Part shown: positions 28,490 through 36,561 of the stretch, piece after piece | Position numbering within the stretch: the stretch's first letter is position 1 | Layout: each line of letters opens with the position of its first letter | Assembly (NCBI GenBank): GCA_016935315.1 | Contig: JAFGRD010000047.1 | Location: 82,362 to 146,361, forward strand | Source of the DNA: Pirellulales bacterium | GTDB taxonomy: Bacteria > Planctomycetota > Planctomycetia > Pirellulales > Thermoguttaceae | Length of the DNA: 64,000 nucleotides | Reading direction: 5' to 3' | The notes under the pieces: generated by a model | What the model was told of the DNA's origin: nothing | The model's database searches: none | Seen by the model: only the letters and a program-made list of their open reading frames with translations | Translations under genes and position numbers: made by a program

Positions 28490-30133
28490 CTACAGCCTCC
28501 GCCTGATGGTCTCAACGATTCGCTTGTAGTGCGGGTTGCCGGGTTCCAGCTCGACGGCCTTCTCCATGGCCGACAGGGCCGTTCGAAGGTCGCCGGTCTT
28601 GTCGCAGGCCTGGGCCAGCAGCATGTAGTTCGGCGCGATCGGTTCCAGCTCGACGGCCTTCTGGGCCAGCGCCCTGGCCTCGGCCAGATTTCGATTCGCG
28701 CGGAGGTAGACCTGGGCCAGGCCGCCGTGGGCCAAGGCGCTGTGCGGGGCCAGCTCGATGCTCCGGGCGAATGCCTTCTCCGCCGTGGCATCCTGCCGCA
28801 GCCGGGCACTACAAATGCCGGCATTGAGATAATGGCTGGGGTTGTTCGGCTCGAGTTGCGCAAGCTGCTCGTAGATCGACAGGGCCTCCGGCTCTCGGCG
28901 GTTGGCCAGACAGAGTGCCGCCAATTCCTGCCGGCAGCCGATGTTCTTGACGTCGAGTTCGGCGGCCCGCTTCCAGTGCTTCTCGGCTCTCCAAAGGAGA
29001 TTGTGTCGTCGACAGACCCGTCCGGCGTCGGTGTAGCCCTGCGCCACGGTGATGCGCAGCGCCAAGAGATCGTCGAAAGCGACCTTTCCCTGCTTGAGCA
29101 CGTGGCGATCTTCTGCCTTCAGCTCGGCAAACTTCGCGTGGTGCTCCCGCGACTGGTCGCGCTCGCCCAGGCGCGCACAAACCGTGGCCAGACCGTAGTA
29201 GGCGTTGGTCATCTCGGGATCGATTTCCACCGCCCGCTGATACGCCTGCTTGGCGCTAAGGTGCTCTTCCAGTTGCAGGTACGCCTGCCCCAGCAGGAAA
29301 TGGCTTTCGCCGGCATCGGGCGAGATTTCGATGTCCTTCCGCAGCGCCGCGATGGCCTCCCGGGGCTTGCCTTGGCCGGTCAGGGCGCGGGCCAGGCGAT
29401 TGTAGAGGCTGGGCATGGTGGGCTGGATCTCGAGTGCCTTCCGCCACAACGCCTCGGCCTTCTCACACTCCCCCTTGCACAGGGCGATCATCCCTAGTTC
29501 GCTATAGATGTCTGCGCGATTCGGGGCCAGTTGCAGGCAACGCTGCCAGTGCTCCATCGCCTCGCCCGAGTTGCCCAGCCCTTGGGCGATTTTCCCCACC
29601 GTCGCCCACGCGTCCGCGTCGTTCGGAAAGGCCTCCAGCAGTCCGGTCGTCAACTCCGCCACTTCTTCCTTGAGACCTTGGGCTGCCAATTGCCGGGCGG
29701 GCACCGTATCGAGCGTTGGCGGAAGCGCCTCGGACAACTCGGTAGGCGGTTCGACGAGCACTTCCTCCAGCGGATCCACGGGCGAATCGGCAGGCAAATC
29801 GGCAGGCGGATGGGCAGGCGGATCGGTCAGCGGAACGTTCGACGCAAGCTTCGGTTCGCCGGCGGACGGCATCGGCCTGAGAATACCCCGTTGCACGGCA
29901 ACGGGCGGCCGCTGGGCCTTTTGCGGTGTCTCCCCCCCGAGCCAGGTCCACCCGGCGACGACGAAGGTCAGAATGCCGGCAACGAGGATGGCCCCCGCCA
30001 ACAGTCGCGTGCTGCGCATACCGGGAGCGACTTCGAGCCGCCTGGAGGGTCTGCCCGCCCTTGTCGCGCGCACTGCCGGGGCGGCAGCAACCGGGGCCGC
30101 GCCGGCGCGCAGTCGGTCTACACGCTTTCTCAT
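28490..30133 (-). CDS. Membrane-anchored TPR protein
   Basis: Protein of 547 residues, first gene of the operon. The start at 30133 (ATG, with GGGA upstream) is preferred; a GTG at 30214 lacks an SD. A basic N-terminus and a single membrane segment (LLAGAILVAGILTFVVAGW, ~45-63) are followed by a Pro-rich linker and about nine to ten TPR motifs (~140-545), for example AWATVGKIAQGLGNSGEAME and YSELGMIALCKGECEKAEAL. The TPR array would sit in the periplasm and hold proteins together. Co-transcription with CRTAC1 and the MFS-spermidine synthase fusion suggests it is the scaffold of that set (inference). Confidence 0.88.
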   Translation of the reverse strand: MRKRVDRLRAGAAPVAAAPAVRATRAGRPSRRLEVAPGMRSTRLLAGAILVAGILTFVVAGWTWLGGETPQKAQRPPVAVQRGILRPMPSAGEPKLASNVPLTDPPAHPPADLPADSPVDPLEEVLVEPPTELSEALPPTLDTVPARQLAAQGLKEEVAELTTGLLEAFPNDADAWATVGKIAQGLGNSGEAMEHWQRCLQLAPNRADIYSELGMIALCKGECEKAEALWRKALEIQPTMPSLYNRLARALTGQGKPREAIAALRKDIEISPDAGESHFLLGQAYLQLEEHLSAKQAYQRAVEIDPEMTNAYYGLATVCARLGERDQSREHHAKFAELKAEDRHVLKQGKVAFDDLLALRITVAQGYTDAGRVCRRHNLLWRAEKHWKRAAELDVKNIGCRQELAALCLANRREPEALSIYEQLAQLEPNNPSHYLNAGICSARLRQDATAEKAFARSIELAPHSALAHGGLAQVYLRANRNLAEARALAQKAVELEPIAPNYMLLAQACDKTGDLRTALSAMEKAVELEPGNPHYKRIVETIRRRL

Positions 30134-30275
30134 TCCCGCTTCCCTAACGAATCCCGCCTCTGTTCCGTCAGGTGCAAAGGCCGAACCAAAACCGGGCGTA
30201 GGTGGTTGTTCCACGACCGGGGGTCCGACAGAAAATGAAAAAGCCTGCTTCTGTTACGTTCCGATGAGTAATCGA

Positions 30276-30295
30276 GGAATTCCGATTGGAATTCC
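30276..30295. promoter_or_regulatory. Paired GGAATTCC palindromes just after the predicted transcript start
   Basis: GGAATTCC-GATT-GGAATTCC: two identical 8-bp palindromes spaced by 4 bp, lying about +4 to +23 from the predicted transcript start. This is a plausible operator for a dimeric regulator, but no regulator is known. Confidence 0.4.
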
Positions 30296-30305
30296 ATTAG
30301 CATCT

Positions 30306-30334
30306 AGTAAACACGCCGTGAGGCGGCTTGTCAA
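30306..30334 (-). promoter_or_regulatory. Sigma-70-type promoter for the TPR-CRTAC1-MFS/spermidine synthase operon
   Basis: On the minus strand: TTGACA (perfect), 17-bp spacer, TTTACT (four of six). The predicted start near 30299 gives a ~166-base leader to 30133. Confidence 0.55.
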
Positions 30335-30470
30335 GCGCCGGCGAAGATAGTCCGCGATTTGGGACACCGGAAGAGATTGCCCCGCCCGCTACGCCGGAGG
30401 CGGCTACTGCCATAGCTGCCGGAAGCCCGCTGCAGAAACATGCGATTCCCGGTCGTTCGCGGTCTCGGAT

Positions 30471-31541
30471 TCACCCCGGTCTCGAATCATCTTCCGGCGG
30501 TCGTGGTCCCGAGCGGTCCCTCTCCGGCGGCCCGCCGCGATCCCGGCGACCATCGGGCGGGCCGTCGGGGCGTCGACCGTGCGATGGCGAACCGTGCGGC
30601 CCGCGCGGCGGCTCGAACGGCCGCATCCGCATCCAGTACATCTGCTGAAGCCTGCGTTGCATCTCGTCGCCCGGCAGGCTCAGCAGTTGCTCCCGGTCCT
30701 GGTCCTCCAACTCGTTTTCAAAGAAGTCCTGGAGTCGTTTCTGGAAATCCGGCGGCAAGGGGCCGTCCCGGAAACGGCGCGGGGAGAATCGCTGACGAGT
30801 CGCATATCGGATCCAACCGGTGATCGTTTGTCGTTGCTCCTCGGGCGACTTCGATTCCAGCCGCAGGCGGGTTTCCTCCGAGAGCTTCGACCGGAGCTCG
30901 GCCAGATCCTCGTCGCTGGGCAGCAGAGGCTTGTCCGGCGGCGGCATCAACCACCGCTGCCACATCATCCACATGGCCCATTTCTGGCGTCCCGGCGCGC
31001 TCTCTTCGGCAATCTGTTTCCGAACGGGTTCGGGCACCTCCTGCAGGATCTCGTCGGCGTGCTGCTTGACGTATTGCTCCATCCACCGGAACACGCCCTC
31101 CATGTCTTCCCGCTTCGGCCGATCGCCCTCGTTCCGGGCCTCTTCGTCCCGCATTTGCTTGATCCGTCGCACGCGTGCGGCGGGGTCCAGATCGAGCAAC
31201 TCGGCGCGGCGGTACGGGGGAAGCTCCTTCAGCCATTGGCAATAGCCGCGCATCACCCGGTGAAGCTGCTCGGCGTTCGGGTCGGATTCGAGTTGTCGGT
31301 GGAGTTCGCGCAACCGCTCCTGCTCGGCCGGGTCCAGCTTGGCGAACCACTCCAGCCGCTGGCGCAGCCGCTCTTTCTCGGCCGGCGTCATGCTCTCGAT
31401 CTGGCGACGATTGGCGGCCATCTGGTCTTCGCCCCAGGCGGCGCCTATCGCCATAGGGCTGATCAGCAAGACGCCCAGCACGACGCCGAATCCCGAACGC
31501 CGACCGAGCACGGACGTGCTTTCGTTGCCCTTAGCGCCCAC
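30471..31541 (-). CDS. Exported helical protein coupled to the ECF sigma/anti-sigma pair
   Basis: Protein of 356 residues that I do not recognise. The start is taken as GTG at 31541 with GGAGG upstream inside the anti-sigma gene, so the two genes overlap by 11 bp; the frame is open to 31664 without other support. The signal or anchor is GVVLGVLLISPMAIGAAWG. The rest is strongly charged and helical with Arg/Glu-rich segments (TPAEKERLRQRLEWFAKL, then LDPAEQERLRELHRQL), each looking like a repeated unit with a conserved P-A-E/Q-x-x-R-L-R pattern. The end is Pro/Arg/Gly-rich and probably disordered. Coupling to the sigma genes suggests an envelope-stress effector (inference). Confidence 0.75.
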   Translation of the reverse strand: MGAKGNESTSVLGRRSGFGVVLGVLLISPMAIGAAWGEDQMAANRRQIESMTPAEKERLRQRLEWFAKLDPAEQERLRELHRQLESDPNAEQLHRVMRGYCQWLKELPPYRRAELLDLDPAARVRRIKQMRDEEARNEGDRPKREDMEGVFRWMEQYVKQHADEILQEVPEPVRKQIAEESAPGRQKWAMWMMWQRWLMPPPDKPLLPSDEDLAELRSKLSEETRLRLESKSPEEQRQTITGWIRYATRQRFSPRRFRDGPLPPDFQKRLQDFFENELEDQDREQLLSLPGDEMQRRLQQMYWMRMRPFEPPRGPHGSPSHGRRPDGPPDGRRDRGGPPERDRSGPRPPEDDSRPG

Positions 31542-32082
31542 TGCCGTCCTCCTGGGCCGCGTCGACCTCTTGCTCGGCCTGATCGACGTCTTCCTCCACA
31601 AACAGCCCTTCCTCGCGGAGCATTTGCAGCAAGTGGAAATCATCGATCTGGCGATACTGTTCAACCTCCAGCAGCAAGGGCAAGTCTTCCACCAACTGCC
31701 GGTTGGGGTTGCGATTGGGCAACAGGAAAATCACGGCGAGAAAGCCGACCAGCCCGGCCGCCAACAGGCTTCCGCCCACCAGCGCCCAGCGCCGCCGGCG
31801 CCGCCGGGGCGCCTCGGCCAGACTCTGCCGCACGTCGTCGGCCGCCGCAACGGCGACCATCTCCAACGTGGTTTGCGTGAAGTTCTCGGCGACTTCCTGC
31901 GTATCCAACTCGTCAAGCAACTCCCAGGTATGGTCCAACTGCTGCAACGTCTGGCGGAGCTGCGGATTGTTCGACAGCAACTCCTCGATCCGGCGGGCCT
32001 CCTCGGCTTCCAACTCGCCGTCGAGGTAAGCCACCAGTTGCTCTTCCATGGAAAGATCGGCGTTGTCAGGCGTTTGGGACAT
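31531..32082 (-). CDS. Membrane-anchored anti-sigma factor
   Basis: Protein of 183 residues. The ATG at 32082 shares one base with the TGA stop of the sigma gene, so translation is probably coupled; a GTG at 32085 would be one residue longer. The N-terminal cytoplasmic part (~10-95) matches the anti-sigma pattern EEQLVAYLDGELEAEEARRIEELLS, without a Cys/His zinc motif. A single membrane helix (WALVGGSLLAAGLVGFLAVIFLL, ~100-122) is followed by a short acidic external part. It should bind and hold back the ECF sigma factor made just before it, and would be released by a signal at the outer face. Confidence 0.87.
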   Translation of the reverse strand: MSQTPDNADLSMEEQLVAYLDGELEAEEARRIEELLSNNPQLRQTLQQLDHTWELLDELDTQEVAENFTQTTLEMVAVAAADDVRQSLAEAPRRRRRRWALVGGSLLAAGLVGFLAVIFLLPNRNPNRQLVEDLPLLLEVEQYRQIDDFHLLQMLREEGLFVEEDVDQAEQEVDAAQEDGSGR

Positions 32083-32756
32083 CACACGCTTCCAGGATTA
32101 TGGCCCTCGATCGTGGGACGCTCGCCGTGCTGGAAGTACGGCTGAAGCACCTCGCGAAGGTTCCCCCGAGCTCGCGACAGGAGCGACTTGACGGCCTGCG
32201 GCGTCAGGCCCATCGTCTCGCCGATATCGGCGTAGCTCATGTTCTCGAATTTGTTCAGCAAAACGGCCATCCGTTGCCGCTCGCTGAGCGCCTCCAGGGC
32301 CAGCCGAACGATTTCCCGCATTTCGGCTTTGTCCAACTGCCGGGCGGGCATCTGGCCGCTGCTGGCCTGGAGCATCACGTCCAACGGCCGGGCACCCATG
32401 GGCCCGCTGTCGCGGGGCTGGAGCGTCACTTCCGGATGCCGCATACGGCTCCGTATCGCGTTGGAGGCTACGTTGTTGGCGATCGTATACAGCCATGTCG
32501 AAAACTTGGCCCCGGCTACATATCGCTTTCGGGCGCGATACACGCGAAGGAAAACATCCTGAGTAAGGTCTTCCGCCTGGTCGCGATTACCCACCAAGTG
32601 CTCCAACACGGTAACCAAACGCGCCTGATAGCGCAACACCAACTCCTCGAACGCCGCGGCGTCGTCGTCGCGGACCTGAAGCATCAGCCGCACGTCGGGA
32701 TCGCGCAAGGCATATCGTCGAGCAGATGATTCGCTGACAACCAAAGCTGTCCCCAT
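32082..32756 (-). CDS. ECF-type RNA polymerase sigma factor
   Basis: Protein of 224 residues with a conserved ECF layout. Region 2 (~40-115) has EDLTQDVFLRVYRARKRY and STWLYTIANNVASNAIRSRM. Region 4 (~160-212) is ALEALSERQRMAVLLNKFEN plus SYADIGETMGLTPQAVKSLL, the DNA-reading helix-turn-helix. Residues 1-35 and 115-155 are a longer N-terminus and linker. It heads the operon with the anti-sigma and exported coiled-coil genes. Upstream, a TTGACA lies in the leader at about 32788-32793 (minus strand) without a good -10. Confidence 0.93.
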   Translation of the reverse strand: MGTALVVSESSARRYALRDPDVRLMLQVRDDDAAAFEELVLRYQARLVTVLEHLVGNRDQAEDLTQDVFLRVYRARKRYVAGAKFSTWLYTIANNVASNAIRSRMRHPEVTLQPRDSGPMGARPLDVMLQASSGQMPARQLDKAEMREIVRLALEALSERQRMAVLLNKFENMSYADIGETMGLTPQAVKSLLSRARGNLREVLQPYFQHGERPTIEGHNPGSV

Positions 32757-32927
32757 CGCTGGTGGTAGTCGAATTCCTTCTCACGCGTTGTCAAAACACT
32801 TACCCCAGTTTAGTCGAGCCCGATGCCAACGACCACCCACCCGACAGATACCGCCGGACGGCCCACCTACTAGATGTAACCCCGGGAATCGCCTCGGGTT
32901 TCTCCCGGCCCCGGAATCTGGACGAGC

Positions 32928-32956
32928 TTGCCGAGGCTCGGCGTTCCGGCTATGCT
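32928..32956 (+). promoter_or_regulatory. Sigma-70-type promoter for the M2-like peptidase gene
   Basis: TTGCCG, 17-bp spacer, TATGCT. The predicted start near 32963 leaves a ~70-base leader to the start codon at 33033. Confidence 0.5.
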
Positions 32957-33032
32957 GGGGCGCCCTGAACCGGCGCCTTTATACCCATCTGGATAAGTTG
33001 CACGATCCGGGAAACCTGCGAGGAGCGAGACC

Positions 33033-34760
33033 ATGAATAGAGTCGTGACGATCGCCGTCGTACTGGGCGTGGCGATTGGCATCGGTAGCCAGAAGGCGTC
33101 GCCGGGACAAGAGGCCCGCACCGCGGCGGCCCAAGGGCCCCGAAACGTCGAAGCCGACGCCGCAGTCTTTCTGGCCCGATACCAGCGGCAGTTCGCCGAG
33201 CTGGAACAGAAGCTGACCCACGCCAGTTGGAGGGCGGAGAACTCGGGCAAGAAGGAGGACTTCGACGCCTATGCCGAGGCCGCGTTGGCACTGAAGAAGT
33301 TTCACAGCAGCGCCAAGAGCTACCAAAGGGTCCAGACGCTGTTGCGGGAGACACGGCAGCTTTCCCCGCTGGAGTCTCGGGCCTTGCAGGTGGCCCTGCT
33401 GGCCTTCAAGAGCAACCAGTTGCCGCCCGAAAAGCTCGAAAAGATGCTCGATCTGTCGACCGAGATCGAGCACGCTTTCAACACGTTTCGAGCCGAGATC
33501 GACGGCCAGCGCGCGACCAACAACGATCTTCTGGAGGTGCTGCGCAAGGAAAACGACAGCCCGCGGCGGCGGGAGATCTGGGAGGCCCTGAAGCAAGTGG
33601 GCGGCGAAGTGGCGCCGAAGCTGGTGGTTCTCGCAGGCCTGCGCAACGAGGCGGCCCAGGAGCTCGGCTACGACAATTACTGGGAGATGCAGATCAAGCT
33701 CCAGGAGTTCGATCCGCAGCGGCTGCTGGAGATCTTCGCCGAGTTGGAGCAACTGACCAACGAGCCGTTTCGACAGATGAAGAAGACCCTCGACGGCGAG
33801 TTGGCTCGCCGTTTTGGCGTCCAGCCGGAAGCGCTGATGCCTTGGCACTACGACAATCCGTTCTTCCAGGCGCCGCCGCCTTCGGAGGCCGTGGACCTCG
33901 ACGAGTTCTATGAGGGCAAGACCAAGGAGGAGATCGTCAAGATCGCCGAAGAGTTCTACGGAGATATCGGTTTGCCGATCGAGGAGATCGTCGCCCGCAG
34001 CGATCTCTACGAGCGGGAGGGCAAGAGCCAGCACGCCTTCTGTATCGACATGGACCGCAGCGGCGACGTTCGCACGCTGTGCAACGTCAAGCCCACCGCC
34101 GAGTGGATGGACACGGTGCTTCACGAGCAGGGCCACGCGGTCTACGCCGTGGGCATCGAACGCTCGTTGCCGTACAACCTTCGCGACGCGGCCCATCCCT
34201 TCACCACCGAGGGCGTGGCCATGCTGTTCGGGGCCTTGGCGAAGAACCCGGCCTGGATGGTGCGCTACGCCGGCGCCGATTCAGGGCGGCTGGACCAAGT
34301 CGCCGAGGCCGTTCTGGAGCAGCGGCGGCGCGAGCAGTTGATCTTCGCCCGCTGGACCCTCGTCATGCTCCATTTCGAGAAGGCCCTCTACGAGGACCCG
34401 GATCGAGACCTCAATGGACTCTGGTGGGGCTACGTCGAGCGCTATCAGCTCCTGAAACGCCCGAGCGACCGCAACCGGCCGGATTGGGCCGCCAAGCCGC
34501 ACTTCACGTCGGCTCCCGTCTATTACCACAGTTACATGCTCGGCGAGCTGTTTGCCGCCCAGTTGCGCCACGTGCTGGCCGAGCTGGCCGACCACCGCGG
34601 CCCGACATCCACGCTGAGCTTCAACGGCCGCAAGCAGTTCGGCGCGTTTCTCCGGCGAGAGGTGTTCGCGCCGGGCTGCTCGCTGCCCTGGCCCCGGTTC
34701 GTCAAGCAGGCGACCGGCGAGTCGCTGACCGCTCGCTACTTCGCCGCGGAGGTCCGCTGA
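33033..34760 (+). CDS. M2-like (ACE-type) zinc metallopeptidase
   Basis: Exported protein of 575 residues resembling peptidyl-dipeptidase A of the M2/M3 clan. It has a weak signal peptide (1-25), a long helical body, and the zinc site H364-E-Q-G-H368 within DTVLHEQGHAVY, with Glu393 in HPFTTEGVAMLFG as the third ligand, 25 residues on. Towards the C-terminus, KPHFTSAPVYYHSYMLGELF is shared with the family's substrate-binding Tyr/His pattern. The likely job is trimming dipeptides from peptides outside the cytoplasm. GGAG precedes the start. The stop codon is the base pair before a family-1 repeat (copy B). Confidence 0.85.
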   Translation: MNRVVTIAVVLGVAIGIGSQKASPGQEARTAAAQGPRNVEADAAVFLARYQRQFAELEQKLTHASWRAENSGKKEDFDAYAEAALALKKFHSSAKSYQRVQTLLRETRQLSPLESRALQVALLAFKSNQLPPEKLEKMLDLSTEIEHAFNTFRAEIDGQRATNNDLLEVLRKENDSPRRREIWEALKQVGGEVAPKLVVLAGLRNEAAQELGYDNYWEMQIKLQEFDPQRLLEIFAELEQLTNEPFRQMKKTLDGELARRFGVQPEALMPWHYDNPFFQAPPPSEAVDLDEFYEGKTKEEIVKIAEEFYGDIGLPIEEIVARSDLYEREGKSQHAFCIDMDRSGDVRTLCNVKPTAEWMDTVLHEQGHAVYAVGIERSLPYNLRDAAHPFTTEGVAMLFGALAKNPAWMVRYAGADSGRLDQVAEAVLEQRRREQLIFARWTLVMLHFEKALYEDPDRDLNGLWWGYVERYQLLKRPSDRNRPDWAAKPHFTSAPVYYHSYMLGELFAAQLRHVLAELADHRGPTSTLSFNGRKQFGAFLRREVFAPGCSLPWPRFVKQATGESLTARYFAAEVR

Positions 34761-34984
34761 GAACTCGTGAAAGAACAAGTCGGGCATTCTCATGGGTGGA
34801 AAGGCGGTGCAGACGCCTTTCCACCCATAACGCTCGCCCTGGGTGAAACGTCGCTTCCGGTGACTTCTGATCGGGAAAGAACCACGAAAGTCAAAGGCAT
34901 CTTCCGTTGGAGTGTAATGAAAGAGCAAGGCCGCTACGCGTCCCTGCACTTTCATGTATGTCCAACTTGTTCTTCTACGAGTCC
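34761..34984 (+). repeat. Family-1 inverted-end repeat, copy B (224 bp)
   Basis: Starts GAACTCGTGAAAGAACAAG and ends in the inverted form, finishing GAGTCC. Inner hairpin 1: GGTGGAAAGGCG pairs with CGCCTTTCCACC around 34796-34829. Inner hairpin 2, TGAAAGAGCAAGG with CCCTGCACTTTCA, lies around 34918-34955. It directly follows the M2-like peptidase stop codon and ends 6 bp before the yjbQ start. Confidence 0.88.
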
Positions 34985-34990
34985 TGAGCC

Positions 34991-35413
34991 ATGAAATCGC
35001 ACACGCAGTATCTCTCTTTCACCGTTGCCAAACGGATGGATTTCGTCAACATCACGTCGCACGTGGAGGCCGCCGTGGCCGACAGTGGCGTGCGGGAAGG
35101 GCTCTGCCTGGTCAACGCGATGCACATCACGGCGTCGGTGTTCATCAACGACGACGAGCCGGGCTTGCACGAGGACTACAAGGAGTGGCTGGAGAAGCTG
35201 GCCCCCTTCGACCCGTCGCCGAAGGCCTATCGCCACAACCGCACCGGCGAAGACAACGGCGACGCCCATCACAAGCGGCAGGTGATGGGCCGGGAAGTCG
35301 TCGTCGCCGTTACCGAGGGAAAACTGGACTTCGGCCCCTGGGAGCAGATCTTCTACGGCGAGTTCGACGGCCGGCGGCCCAAACGGGTATTGGTCAAGAT
35401 CATTGGCGAGTAG
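34991..35413 (+). CDS. yjbQ: YjbQ/UPF0047 family protein
   Basis: Cytoplasmic protein of 140 residues matching the full length of the UPF0047/YjbQ family. Key segments are [38 protein letters not shown] and [16 protein letters not shown], with the conserved His and Glu/Asp that probably form a metal or substrate site. E. coli YjbQ has been reported to have weak thiamine phosphate synthase activity; its true role is unsettled. No SD is seen, since the bases before the ATG belong to the end of copy B. The gene is flanked on both sides by copies of the family-1 repeat in the same orientation. Confidence 0.92.
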   Translation: MKSHTQYLSFTVAKRMDFVNITSHVEAAVADSGVREGLCLVNAMHITASVFINDDEPGLHEDYKEWLEKLAPFDPSPKAYRHNRTGEDNGDAHHKRQVMGREVVVAVTEGKLDFGPWEQIFYGEFDGRRPKRVLVKIIGE

Positions 35414-35438
35414 GGACTCGCCGCCCTTCTCTCCATAA

Positions 35439-35662
35439 GGACTCGCCGAAGAACAAGTTGGGCATTCTCATGGTTGAGAAGGCGGCGCAGACGCCTTTCC
35501 AACCATAACGCTCGCCCTGTATGGGGCGTCGATTTGGGTGACTTCTGATCGGGAAAGAACCAGGAGACTCAAAGGCATCTTCATTCAGCGTGTGATGAAA
35601 GAGCAAGGCCGCTGCGCGTCCTTGCACTTTCATGTATGTCCAACTTGTTCTTCTGCGAGTCC
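35439..35662 (+). repeat. Family-1 inverted-end repeat, copy C (224 bp)
   Basis: Starts GGACTCGCCGAAGAACAAG after ATAA and ends GAGTCC followed by TAG. In inner hairpin 1 (around 35472-35505) the left arm has T where copies B and D have G, and the right arm has A where they have C, so pairing is kept. The last base also forms part of the stop codon of the FliL-like gene. A short GGACTCGCCG also occurs at 35414. Confidence 0.88.
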
Positions 35663-36309
35663 TAGGGGACTTCCGCTTCATCGGCCGAATCGTACCGGAC
35701 GAACGCAGAACGGTCGACCGATTCGTGCAGCGAGAAGTTCTTCAGGTCGGCCGATTTGAGAAAGCGTTGCCCCAGGGACCGGTTGACTCGCGAGACGATC
35801 TTCTTGCCCAGCAGCGTCAGATCGGGTTCGACCAGGTCGCTGACCTGGCAGCTTCGCACGGTAACCGTGACCTGTTCGCGGAGGAGGCGGTTGTTGTTCC
35901 TCATGAACTCATCGAAAGCCTGCTTGCTGCCGCAAGCGGTTCGGCCCTCCAGGCGAAAATCGGTCCGCAACATGGTTCCGGTGATGGGATCGAAGAGCCG
36001 GACGCTGTAATCTCCCAACTCGGCCCTGCCCTCGCCGAAGTAGGCCAGTTCAGTCGGGGGCTTGGCCCGACGCCCGGTCTCGCCGTCGGCGCGTTGCGTT
36101 CCGGACCCGGCGGGGGAAAACTCCAGGTTTGCCAACCACTCGCGCCACGAGGCGGGGCGGGTGGCCACGATCCAGACGACCATGGCAAGAACCCAGAACA
36201 TCACGATCGAGAGCACCAGGGTCGTGCGGCCCCGCAGCGGCCATCGTGACCGCCAGGAGGGTTTGGCCCGGCGTTCCATCGAGTCGGTATGTGGTGGTTC
36301 ACCCGGCAT
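35662..36309 (-). CDS. FliL-like single-pass membrane protein
   Basis: Protein of 215 residues. After a basic N-terminus there is one membrane helix (TTLVLSIVMFWVLAMVVWIVA, ~29-49), a linker, and an external domain of ~130 residues. Its end, REQVTVTVRSCQVSDLVEPD followed by LLGKKIVSRVNRSLG, has the spacing of the FliL C-terminal domain (short strand, then a helix with N-R). FliL stabilises flagellar motor parts, but no flagellar genes are near, so this may be a stand-alone relative. The ATG at 36309 has AGGAA upstream; 36279 is an alternative. The stop codon is made by the end of repeat copy C. Confidence 0.6.
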   Translation of the reverse strand: MPGEPPHTDSMERRAKPSWRSRWPLRGRTTLVLSIVMFWVLAMVVWIVATRPASWREWLANLEFSPAGSGTQRADGETGRRAKPPTELAYFGEGRAELGDYSVRLFDPITGTMLRTDFRLEGRTACGSKQAFDEFMRNNNRLLREQVTVTVRSCQVSDLVEPDLTLLGKKIVSRVNRSLGQRFLKSADLKNFSLHESVDRSAFVRYDSADEAEVP

Positions 36310-36561
36310 CGTGGAATGTTCCTGCCAAAGGCCCCGAATCTGAAGTCATGCGACTCCAGCGATCGTTTGGCTGAGTTACTATCATAATTCTAGTTCACAG
36401 GCGACAGGGAGGCGTCTGCTCCGGGCCGTGGAACTCGCGGCGCGGTTGCGGCTGACGTTGCCGATTGCTCGGACACTACGGGTCGTTCCGAACCGCCTGC
36501 GGGAGACGCGCGCCCGCCGAAAGGGTCGGGGCCTGCCGGCCGGCCTGCAAACGGCGGCCCG

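Larger units (their letters stand above)
30134..30470. other. 336-bp region holding the TPR operon's promoter
   Basis: Holds a promoter (30306-30334, minus strand), a pair of GGAATTCC palindromes (30276-30283 and 30288-30295), and GC-rich sequence down to the end of the exported coiled-coil gene. No gene is seen. Confidence 0.6.

Noticed and set aside
34761..35662. Composite transposon around yjbQ
   Set aside because: The flanking repeats encode no protein and no transposase is present; kept only as a possible duplicated MITE pair.
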